Positions 5,757 through 11,877 of a stretch of 12,934 bases of DNA are shown piece by piece. Location: positions 1 to 12,934 of the forward strand of contig JBEKUI010000115.1 of NCBI GenBank assembly GCA_049515175.1, in the 5' to 3' direction. A model generated the notes under the pieces. The model was given only the letters and a program-made list of their open reading frames with translations. It searched no databases and was not told the origin of the DNA. The first letter of the stretch is position 1; every line of letters begins with the position of its first letter. The position numbers and the translations under genes are program-made. This DNA comes from JACQNR01 sp049515175 (GTDB lineage Bacteria > Acidobacteriota > Terriglobia > UBA7540).

Positions 5757-5822
5757 GTTCGGCTGTAGCGCCGGTGTCCTCACCGGCGGTCGGCGATGGG
5801 GACATCGCCGCTACAGCCGAAC
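5757..5822. repeat. Three-way-junction palindrome
   Basis: The outer arms GTTCGGCTGTAGC (5757-5769) and GCTACAGCCGAAC (5810-5822) pair over 13 bp. They enclose two hairpins: GCCGGTG/CACCGGC (5770-5776 and 5781-5787, TCCT loop) and GGCGATG/CATCGCC (5792-5798 and 5803-5809, GGGA loop), joined by GGTC. All three stems are perfect. Similar CACCGGC...CATCGCCGCTACA elements are dispersed in Acidobacteria and Planctomycetes-like genomes (from memory). No gene or anticodon-like pattern is present. Confidence 0.65.
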
Positions 5823-5844
5823 CTGAATTCCGGAGCTTATTTCA

Positions 5845-5886
5845 CCAATCCAAAATCCAAAATCGCAAATCCAAAATCAGCAATCC
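5845..5886 (+). repeat. AATCCAAAATC micro-repeats running into a stop codon
   Basis: Four near-copies of AATC(CAAA) units (CCAATCCAAAATCCAAAATC, then GCAAATCCAAAATCAGCAATC) are packed in 42 bases. The unit at 5877-5879 supplies the TGA stop of the minus-strand radical SAM gene, so the last few codons of that gene lie in the repeat edge. Confidence 0.5.
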
Positions 5887-6836
5887 CCCTGCGGCGCGGC
5901 GCTTGAAAACGGAAACGCCAGTTGCGGGTGCCAGGGAGCGGGCTGATCGTCGCGCTGGCCATCGAGGCCGTAGCGCGTGGGCAGCGCGGCGACGAGTCGG
6001 GAGATTTCTTCCTTGTACTCGCCGTTCAAATAGGCCGAGCGGGCGTAGAGCTTGCGATAGCGCTTGACGAGGCGCGGATACTCGCGCTCGAGGAACGGCA
6101 TGAACTGCTTCATGGCGCTGGGCATCAGGAAGAGCACGCCGGCATAGAGGAAACGCGCGCCCGATTCCGCCGCGGCGCGCGCCACCGCTTCCAGCGAGCG
6201 CGGCGAATCCGTCAGGCCGGGGAGAATCGGCATCAGCATGACGCCGCTGCGGATGCCCGCTTGCGCGAGCGCGCGGACGGCTTCGAGTCGTTTGGCGGGC
6301 GGCGGCGCTTTGGGCTCGAGCCGGCGCGCGAGAGCCTCGTCCGTCGTGGTGACGGTGATGCCCACGCTCAGCCGGTGGCGATCGGCATTGCGGCGCAGCA
6401 GGTCGAGATCGCGCAGAATCAGCGTGCCCTTGGTGGTGATCGAAAATTCCAGGCCCCGGAATTCCGCGAAAACTTCCAGCAGGCGACGGGTGATTTCAAA
6501 TTGCTTCTCGGCGGGCTGATAAGGATCCGTCGCCGTCCCCAAGGCAATCGATTGGCCACGGTCGCGCGCGGCGCGGAGTTCGGCGCGCAGCAGCTCCGGG
6601 GCGTTCACCTTGGCGTAGATCTTGCGCTCAAAGTCGAGGCCGTCCCGGTGCTCCATGAACTCGTGCGTGTAGCGCGCGTAACAGTAATGGCAGCCGAATT
6701 CGCAGCCGCGATAGGGATTGATCGTCCAGGCAAAGGGCATGCGGCCGCTGGATTCGCGGTTGAGGGTGGAGCGCGCCGCGAGGGCGAAGAACTCCGCCTC
6801 GGCCCGGTCGCGCACCTTGGGGCTCGCCTGGGCCAT
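5877..6836 (-). CDS. Radical SAM protein, PA0069/Rv2578c (spore-photolyase-like) family
   Basis: 319 residues. The iron-sulphur/SAM motif CxxxCxxC is at Cys45, Cys49 and Cys52 within NPYRGCEFGCHYCYARY; the NPYRGC lead-in is typical of this family, which resembles spore photoproduct lyase (SplB). Further family features are GTATDPYQPAE at about 100-110, SITTKGTLILRD and the SVGITVTT strand. Such enzymes bind a [4Fe-4S] cluster and cleave S-adenosylmethionine to start radical chemistry; the substrate of this subgroup is unknown to me and DNA repair is only a suggestion. ATG 6836 lacks a strong ribosome site, but an in-frame TAA lies just upstream. It is divergent from the nitrilase-like gene. 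The C-terminus is low-complexity and ends within a micro-repeat. Confidence 0.85.
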   Translation of the reverse strand: MAQASPKVRDRAEAEFFALAARSTLNRESSGRMPFAWTINPYRGCEFGCHYCYARYTHEFMEHRDGLDFERKIYAKVNAPELLRAELRAARDRGQSIALGTATDPYQPAEKQFEITRRLLEVFAEFRGLEFSITTKGTLILRDLDLLRRNADRHRLSVGITVTTTDEALARRLEPKAPPPAKRLEAVRALAQAGIRSGVMLMPILPGLTDSPRSLEAVARAAAESGARFLYAGVLFLMPSAMKQFMPFLEREYPRLVKRYRKLYARSAYLNGEYKEEISRLVAALPTRYGLDGQRDDQPAPWHPQLAFPFSSAAPQGDC

Positions 6837-7113
6837 GCGGGCAATGCCGATAAGTCCTTATGATTGTGTAGGTTGAAGAACGCTCAAGGTCGCCATGCCC
6901 CAAACACCTCACCCGAAGGTGCGCCTACTTTCGCTTTTTCTTCGCCTCTCGCAAGTGTTATTTTGGGGTGGCCCCAAAGCCCGTCTTCCGGCAGAACCAG
7001 CTATCACGGAATTCCCTTCCACGGTCATCCGCGAGGAGTCGCTGCCATGGTGATGGTGTGTGCTGGTAGAATGCTCGCGGGCTTCGTACTCAGTCTGCGG
7101 AAGGAGTATTCGC
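6837..7113. other. Divergent intergenic region
   Basis: It holds a 7-bp hairpin TTTGGGG/CCCCAAA (6962-6968 and 6972-6978, TGG loop), a CACCT/AGGTG pair at about 6906-6922, and the short inverted pair ATAAG/CTTAT near the radical SAM start (about 6850-6861). A 50-codon ORF beginning ATG 6896 is open but has no ribosome site or familiar sequence and is not called as a gene. Confidence 0.4.
7064..7072 (+). promoter_or_regulatory. Candidate extended -10 promoter of the nitrilase-like gene
   Basis: TGG-TAGAAT matches the extended -10 pattern TGn-TATAAT at four of six hexamer bases. It lies about 42 bases before ATG 7114. No -35 box is visible at the usual distance, as can be the case for extended -10 promoters. 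Confidence 0.3.
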
Positions 7114-7941
7114 ATGAAAGTCGCCGCGGTGCAGATGGACATCAGGATTTTCGAGAAGGAGCTGAACCTCGCGCGAGTCCTGCAGAAGATGGAAGAGGCC
7201 GCGCGCGCCGGCGCGAAGATCATCGTGTTTCCAGAGTGCGCGCTCACCGGCTACTGCTTCACGAGCCGCGAAGAGGCTTGGCCGCTGGCGGAGACGGTGC
7301 CCGGACCGTCGTCGGCGAAGCTCGCGGCGGCGGCGAAGTCGCTCGACTGCACGGCGATTGTCGGCCTGCTGGAGATTGCAGGCACGACGATGTACAACTC
7401 AGCCGCGGTCATCGATCCCACGGGCGTGCTTGGCGCCTATCGCAAGATGCACCTGCCCTGCCTCGGCATCGACTGGTTCAACGCCGTGGGCGACCAGCCG
7501 TTTCCGGTTTTTGCCACGAAACACGGCCGCATCGGCGTCAACATCTGCTACGACTGCAGCATTCCGGAGGCGGCGCGCGTGCTCAAGCTGCAGGGCGCGC
7601 AACTGCTCGTCATTCCCACCAACTGGCCGTTGGGCTCGGATTCATGGGCGCACACTCCCAAGGTGCGCGCCACCGAAAACCATTTTCACGTCATCGCCTC
7701 CGACCGCGTGGGCGAGGAGCGCGGCTTCCGCTTCTGCGGGCATTCACAGATTGTGGATTTCATGGGGAACGTGCACGGCGAGGCGGGAGAAACCGAAGAA
7801 ACGATCATTTACGCCGATCTTGATCTAGCCGCCGCGGACCAGAATCGCGTCGTGCGCGTGCCCGGCACCTGGGAATTCGATCGCATCGCTTCCCGCCGGC
7901 CGGAGATGTACAAGCCTTTGACGGAATCCCGCCAACGCTGA
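7114..7941 (+). CDS. Carbon-nitrogen hydrolase (nitrilase superfamily)
   Basis: 275 residues, the normal length for the family. The catalytic triad is visible: Glu41 in IIVFPECALTGY, Lys111 in YRKMHLP and Cys145 in GVNICYDCSIPEAAR. Family members hydrolyse or condense non-peptide C-N bonds (amides, carbamoyl groups, omega-amides) in the cytoplasm through a Cys thioester. The sequence does not fix the substrate; the general branch is the amidase/omega-amidase/carbamoylase type, and a true nitrilase is not implied. ATG 7114 is preceded by AAGGAG (7101-7106) at 7 bases; upstream in-frame starts lack this site. The gene stands alone on the plus strand, and its stop is 10 bases from the stop of the convergent lipid kinase gene with no terminator in between. 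Confidence 0.87.
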   Translation: MKVAAVQMDIRIFEKELNLARVLQKMEEAARAGAKIIVFPECALTGYCFTSREEAWPLAETVPGPSSAKLAAAAKSLDCTAIVGLLEIAGTTMYNSAAVIDPTGVLGAYRKMHLPCLGIDWFNAVGDQPFPVFATKHGRIGVNICYDCSIPEAARVLKLQGAQLLVIPTNWPLGSDSWAHTPKVRATENHFHVIASDRVGEERGFRFCGHSQIVDFMGNVHGEAGETEETIIYADLDLAAADQNRVVRVPGTWEFDRIASRRPEMYKPLTESRQR

Positions 7942-7951
7942 GCACGCTATC

Positions 7952-8857
7952 CTAGACCATTACCTGCAGCGCCGAGGGGAGGACATCCAGAGACTCACAA
8001 TGAAGCGTGAGAACCTCCCCGTCCACCATGACATCGACGGGGGCGTCGAGGGCGAAGTCCACGTGCCGGATGGGGCGCCGCGAGGCGAGCGGATGGCACA
8101 CGTGGGAACCGTCGTAGAGGGTGCGAAGGTTCGCGATCAGGCCGATTCGCCCGATGGGCCCCCACCGCACGTATTCGATCAGCCCATCGGACGTGTCCGC
8201 GTTGGGCGCGATCATCATCGTGCGCCCGGTAAACTTGCTGTTGTTGAAAGTAAGGAAAAGGCAGGGCCGGCGGTCCCACTCCGGCTCGCCATCCAGTCGA
8301 TGCGGGAAGGGCCGGCGATCCAATTTCACCAGGCAGGTAAACACGCCAAGCAGATATCCCAAGTGCCCCCAGCGTTTGTACTTGCGGTTGGTGACCGCCG
8401 CGGCGTCCGCCGCGAAGCCCACGCTGAGCAGATTGATGTAGTGGATGATGCCGTCGCGATGCTTCATGCGCAAGACGTCACACGGCCGCGAACGGCCCTC
8501 GACAATGGCGCGCGTGGCGTACTCCGACTCCCGTTCGATGGTGAAGTCGCGGAGGAAGGAATTCCCCGTCCCCAGGGGCAGAATTGCCAATGTCGGACGC
8601 TCGCCGGCTTCAGCGCCCGGGAAAAGCCCATTGACGATTTCGTAGGAGATTCCATCACCGCCCACGGCGAGGAAGCGACGGAAGCCGTTTCGATACGCCT
8701 CCCTCACCATTGCGCTTCCGTGGCCCGCGTGCTGGGTCTCAACCACTTCCAACCGCACTCCAGCGGCGCGCAAGCGGTCGAGCTCGGCGCCCGCCTCGCG
8801 GCGGCAGCGGCCGTGGCCCGCCACCGGATTGATAACGGTGAAGAAGGTCGCGTTCAA
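7952..8857 (-). CDS. Diacylglycerol/lipid kinase family protein (YegS/BmrU-DgkB type)
   Basis: 301 residues. It has the N-terminal INPVAGHGR nucleotide-loop region (9-17), the GGDG signature at 66-69 followed by ISYEIVNGL, and LPLGTGNS at 93-100, then the beta-rich C-terminal domain (INLLSVGFAADA, FTGRTMMIAPNAD.SDG). The family transfers phosphate from ATP to lipids such as diacylglycerol, ceramide or related alcohols at the membrane face. Two signature positions differ from the usual pattern: GGDGT reads GGDGI and GTGND reads GTGNS. The start is TTG 8857; its bases overlap the TGA of the upstream acyl-activating gene as TTGA, an arrangement that favours translational coupling. It is the last gene of the five-gene cluster. 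Confidence 0.85.
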   Translation of the reverse strand: MNATFFTVINPVAGHGRCRREAGAELDRLRAAGVRLEVVETQHAGHGSAMVREAYRNGFRRFLAVGGDGISYEIVNGLFPGAEAGERPTLAILPLGTGNSFLRDFTIERESEYATRAIVEGRSRPCDVLRMKHRDGIIHYINLLSVGFAADAAAVTNRKYKRWGHLGYLLGVFTCLVKLDRRPFPHRLDGEPEWDRRPCLFLTFNNSKFTGRTMMIAPNADTSDGLIEYVRWGPIGRIGLIANLRTLYDGSHVCHPLASRRPIRHVDFALDAPVDVMVDGEVLTLHCESLDVLPSALQVMV

Positions 8858-10566
8858 AGTCTTGTCACCGCGGCCGGGCGGGCGAGTTTGCCACGCAGCG
8901 CATCTGCCAGCACATTACGTTTGATCTTCATGGATGCGGTGCGAGGAAACTCCTCGTCCCAGCGAACCCAGCCGCTGACGCGCTTGAAATCGGGCAACCG
9001 CCGGTTGCGCGCATTCAAATCAGCGAGCAACTCCGCTGTAATCTCCTGGCCCGGCTCCGCGTGCAGCACCACAATCAACTCCTCGCCGCCGAGCGTCCGT
9101 TGCGGCCAGACGTAGTTCGCCGCAAAGACACAGAGTTCTTGCACCTTCAAACCGTCGAACGCGTTCTCGATGTCCTCGGGATAGACGTTCTTCCCTCCCT
9201 CGGTAACGATCATGTTCTTGGCGCGCCCGAACAATTGCAGGTGGCCGGTCGAATCGACTCGGCCCAGGTCGCCCGTCATCAGCCAGCCATCAACAATCGC
9301 TTCACTCGTCAGCTCCGGATCGTCAAGGTAGTGTGACATGACCGTCTTCGAGCGGATGGCAACCTGTCCGACGCCGTCGGCGGCGGGATTCACAATCCTG
9401 ACTTCCATTCCCGGCAGCGGTCTTCCCACCGTGTCGGCGCGAAAAGGATTGAAGTCGTTGACGGTCACCGCCGTCCCCGCTTCCGTCAACCCGTAGGCAT
9501 TGGCAACCGGGATGCCCAAATCGAAAAAGAACTGCAGGGTGACGGGATCCATAGAGGCCCCGCCCACAAAGACCGCTCGCAGTTCTCCTCCGAACGCCTG
9601 ATGGACTTGCCGTAGCAGTATCCGGCTGAGCCACAGTTTAGGCCGCTGGCGCGCGAAGAAGCGGTTAACGGTGATCAACCCATTCAGAAATTTGCGTCGC
9701 CCCGCCGGCAGCGCCTCGAATCTCGCGCGCAGTCCCTTCTCGAGATTCTTCACAATCAGCGGAACCAGAGTCACATAAGTGATTCTGTAGCGCGGAAAGG
9801 CATCGCGCACAAACTCCGGACGCAAACTGCGGAGATGGACGACCGCCGCGCCGCAAACGAAAGGCCCGATGAAACCCACCATAAAATCGATGGCGTGATT
9901 CGTCGGCAAAATACTCAAGTATCGAACACCGGGCCAGAAGGGAAACCAGGTGGTGAGCGAAACGCATTGCTCAAGATAGTTCTCGTGCGTCAGCACGCAG
10001 CCCTTGGGCCGTCCACCGGTGCCGGAAGAATAGACGATGCCGGCCCAGTCGCCGCGAGCGCGCGCGATGAATTCGGGTTCACCGTTGCACTTGCTCTCCT
10101 CCCAACGCTTCGCGCCGGCGAGGTCGGCGTCGGCTGGCGCTTCGGTGACCAGGACGGTCCGGGCGGAGAGGTCACGGAAGTTTCCGGACTGCTGAATCGC
10201 CCGCCAGAGGTGGTGTTCGGCGATCAACACCTGCGCCTGGCTGTGAGCCAGCAGCTCGATGTGCTCGCGTGCGCTGAGTTTGTAGTCGAGCGGCACCAGC
10301 ACGCCGCCGCAATAGAAGATGGCGTACGCCGAAATCAGCCACTTCGACTGGTTGGTCATGATGATGGCGGCACGGTCGCCCGGCTTGAAACCATTCGCCT
10401 GCAGCCATTGTGCCAGCGGCAGCGCGGCCGCTTTGAATTGCCGGTAGGTCAGCCGGCCGTTCTCGCGCTCGCGGTCGGCCTCAATGAGGCAGATCTCGTC
10501 CGGCCAGCGCTCCAGCGCATCGCGCAGGGCAGCTCCGAGCGAACTGTATCGCGAGAGGTCTAGCAT
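8854..10566 (-). CDS. AMP-forming acyl-CoA/acyl-ACP synthetase
   Basis: 570 residues, full length for the ANL (acyl-, aryl-CoA ligase) family. Motifs in order: P-loop YSSGTGGRPKG at 179-189, substrate-binding segment AYGLTEAG at 357-364, TGDLG at 431-435, GRAKNMIVTEGGKNVYPEDI at 447-466 and the C-terminal lysine of SMKIKR at about 547. The enzyme adenylates a carboxylic acid with ATP and passes the acyl group to CoA or a phosphopantetheine carrier. Its neighbour upstream is an acyl carrier protein, so loading that carrier is plausible but unproven. ATG 10566 has no clear ribosome site. The 3' end overlaps the kinase gene by 4 bases. Confidence 0.9.
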   Translation of the reverse strand: MLDLSRYSSLGAALRDALERWPDEICLIEADRERENGRLTYRQFKAAALPLAQWLQANGFKPGDRAAIIMTNQSKWLISAYAIFYCGGVLVPLDYKLSAREHIELLAHSQAQVLIAEHHLWRAIQQSGNFRDLSARTVLVTEAPADADLAGAKRWEESKCNGEPEFIARARGDWAGIVYSSGTGGRPKGCVLTHENYLEQCVSLTTWFPFWPGVRYLSILPTNHAIDFMVGFIGPFVCGAAVVHLRSLRPEFVRDAFPRYRITYVTLVPLIVKNLEKGLRARFEALPAGRRKFLNGLITVNRFFARQRPKLWLSRILLRQVHQAFGGELRAVFVGGASMDPVTLQFFFDLGIPVANAYGLTEAGTAVTVNDFNPFRADTVGRPLPGMEVRIVNPAADGVGQVAIRSKTVMSHYLDDPELTSEAIVDGWLMTGDLGRVDSTGHLQLFGRAKNMIVTEGGKNVYPEDIENAFDGLKVQELCVFAANYVWPQRTLGGEELIVVLHAEPGQEITAELLADLNARNRRLPDFKRVSGWVRWDEEFPRTASMKIKRNVLADALRGKLARPAAVTRL

Positions 10567-10661
10567 CGTGGGGTGGCTGCGGGAACTTTCCGAAGTTCTC
10601 TCAATGATTCAATGACCCGATGAATCAATGACTCAATCTCTGTGCCTCTGTATCTCTGTGG
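10567..10661. repeat. Low-complexity spacer with CTCTGTG and TCAATGA repeats
   Basis: Units such as TCAATGA(C/T)TCAATGAC and AATCAATGACTCAAT are followed by CTCTGTGCCTCTGTATCTCT and GTGGC, ending at the stop codon of the carrier protein gene. The same CTCTGTG tract recurs after the enoyl-CoA hydratase gene (11000-11024). It is too short and too repetitive to hold a gene. Confidence 0.55.
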
Positions 10662-10904
10662 CTAGAGTCTCGCCTGGATGCGCTCGGCGAGCGTCCGAAA
10701 ATCCGTCACACCCTGCATTTCGTAGTCGGGCAACTCCACACCGAAATGATTTTCCAACCGCGTCAGGAGCTCCAGCGCCTGCAAGCTGTCGATCCTCAAC
10801 GTCTTGAAGAAGTCATCGTCCGGCGTGAGCCCCGCGCGCGGAACCTTGAAGTGCGTTGCGGCGAGAGTCAAGATTTCTTCCACCGTCTGATCGAGAGTCC
10901 GCAT
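10662..10904 (-). CDS. Acyl carrier protein
   Basis: 80 residues, the usual size. The attachment site for 4'-phosphopantetheine is Ser40 in LRIDSLQALELLTRLE, preceded by DDDFFKTL and followed by the helix-3 region FGVELPDYEM. Carrier proteins tether acyl chains through the pantetheine thiol during synthesis or transfer. ATG 10904 is chosen because GAGGAAGGA lies just upstream; an in-frame ATG 20 codons earlier would run through the repetitive spacer and is rejected. It is placed between two acyl-activating enzymes and an enoyl-CoA hydratase rather than beside fatty-acid synthase genes, which suggests a dedicated carrier and not the housekeeping AcpP. Confidence 0.9.
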   Translation of the reverse strand: MRTLDQTVEEILTLAATHFKVPRAGLTPDDDFFKTLRIDSLQALELLTRLENHFGVELPDYEMQGVTDFRTLAERIQARL

Positions 10905-10918
10905 GATTCCTTCCTCAA

Positions 10919-11023
10919 CCACAGAGGCACGGGGGCCAGAGGAACAATTCACTGGCTCACTCACTGATTCACTAACTCACTGCCCCACTGATTCAATTCC
11001 TCTGTGTCTCTGTGCCTCTGTGG
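10919..11023. repeat. Inverted CCACAGAGGCAC arms around a TTCACTGACTCAC-like tract
   Basis: CCACAGAGGCAC (10919-10930) and GTGCCTCTGTGG (11012-11023) are perfect reverse complements. The pairing can continue with AGAGGAA near 10938 and TTCCTCT near 10998-11004. Between them lies a degenerate run of TTCACTGGC, TCACTCACTGATTCAC and TAACTCACTG units. This fills nearly the whole spacer between the enoyl-CoA hydratase and carrier protein genes. Confidence 0.6.
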
Positions 11024-11029
11024 CTTTTC

Positions 11030-11833
11030 CTACGGCAAGTACGGCAAAGCGTCACTGCTTTCGACGAATTTGCGCAACCCCTCTTCCACCGCCGGCCGCG
11101 CCAGCAACTGGCAGAAGAGCTCAATCTCCTGCTGGAGCTCAGCATAGGGGACCGGCTTGATGAACTTCTTCGCGGTGATGCGCGTCTCGCGGTCGAACTT
11201 TAGAATCTGCGCCGCCGTCGCGCGCGCCACCGCCAGCGCCTGCCCTTCGGCAACGACCTGGCTGACCAGTCCGACGGCCAGCGCTTTCGAGGCATTGATA
11301 CTGCGCCCGGTCAGCAGGATGTCGCGGACGATGGCGTTGCCGAGATCGCGCTTCAGCCGCGGGATTCCGCCGAAGCCGGGAATCAGGCCCAGACGCAACT
11401 CGGGAAAACAGAACCGCACCATTTTATCCGCGACGATGAGATCGCACGCCAGCGCCAACTCCAACCCGCCGCCAAACGTCACGCCGTGAACGGCCGCAAT
11501 CGTCGTGAGCGGCGACGCGTCCAGGGCGTTCAACACCGCGTGGATTCGCTCCAGAAACTTCCGTACGCCCGCGACTCGCTCTTCTACGCTCGCCGTCCGC
11601 ATCCCCGCATAGAGTTCGCGCAGGTCGGCGCCGGCGCTGAACCCCGCCTTTTGCAGGCTGTGGATGATCATCACGTCCGCAGTCTGTTCGGCCTCCGGCA
11701 GCGCCGCCACAAAGTGCTCCAACTCTTCCAGCATTGCCAGCCCGATTTCGTTGCAGGGCTCGCGGTGCAGGGCCAGCTCGATTACGCCCTCGCGCAGTTG
11801 CCACGACAAAGTATTCCCTTCGAAATTGTGCAT
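11030..11833 (-). CDS. Enoyl-CoA hydratase/isomerase (crotonase) family protein
   Basis: 267 residues, standard length. Crotonase features: oxyanion-hole region FSAGADLREL at 65-74, then HGVTFGGGLELALACD at 116-131 and FPELRLGLIPGFGG at 143-156. Glu125 and Glu145, 20 residues apart, correspond to the two catalytic glutamates of classical enoyl-CoA hydratases (144 and 164 in the rat enzyme), so hydratase activity on 2-enoyl thioesters is plausible; isomerase or other crotonase chemistry is possible. ATG 11833 has a weak ribosome site. It is the second visible gene of the minus-strand cluster, 44 bases after the upstream synthetase. In this setting it may act on carrier-bound or CoA-bound chains instead of general beta-oxidation, for which no other gene is present here. 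Confidence 0.88.
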   Translation of the reverse strand: MHNFEGNTLSWQLREGVIELALHREPCNEIGLAMLEELEHFVAALPEAEQTADVMIIHSLQKAGFSAGADLRELYAGMRTASVEERVAGVRKFLERIHAVLNALDASPLTTIAAVHGVTFGGGLELALACDLIVADKMVRFCFPELRLGLIPGFGGIPRLKRDLGNAIVRDILLTGRSINASKALAVGLVSQVVAEGQALAVARATAAQILKFDRETRITAKKFIKPVPYAELQQEIELFCQLLARPAVEEGLRKFVESSDALPYLP

Positions 11834-11877
11834 GGTCTAAACCTGCCACTGAGACACACAGGTGCGGAGAAGACGAC

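Noticed and set aside
5605..5805. 66-codon minus-strand ORF across the palindromes
   Set aside because: Its sequence only restates the dispersed repeats; such ORFs are commonly mispredicted in repeat-rich spacers.
5757..5822. tRNA or structured RNA gene reading of the three-stem element
   Set aside because: Three stems only, no anticodon arm, no T-loop consensus and no CCA; better explained as a dispersed palindrome.
5444..5822. CRISPR array
   Set aside because: The palindromes are of different sequences and lengths, with no constant repeat or regular spacers.
5922..6863. 313-codon plus-strand ORF
   Set aside because: Shadow of the radical SAM gene in very GC-rich sequence; composition is Arg/Ala-heavy and without motifs.
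6896..7051. 50-codon ORF in the divergent intergenic region
   Set aside because: No ribosome site, no familiar sequence, and the frame crosses a hairpin; insufficient support for a gene.
8000..9115. 371-codon plus-strand ORF
   Set aside because: It is the antisense shadow of the lipid kinase and acyl-CoA synthetase genes; it has no recognisable motif or ribosome site, while the minus-strand frames carry clear catalytic signatures.
10905..10964. Longer N-terminus for the acyl carrier protein starting at 10964
   Set aside because: The extra 20 residues come from the repeat spacer and lack a ribosome site; ATG 10904 follows GAGGAAGGA and gives the usual length.
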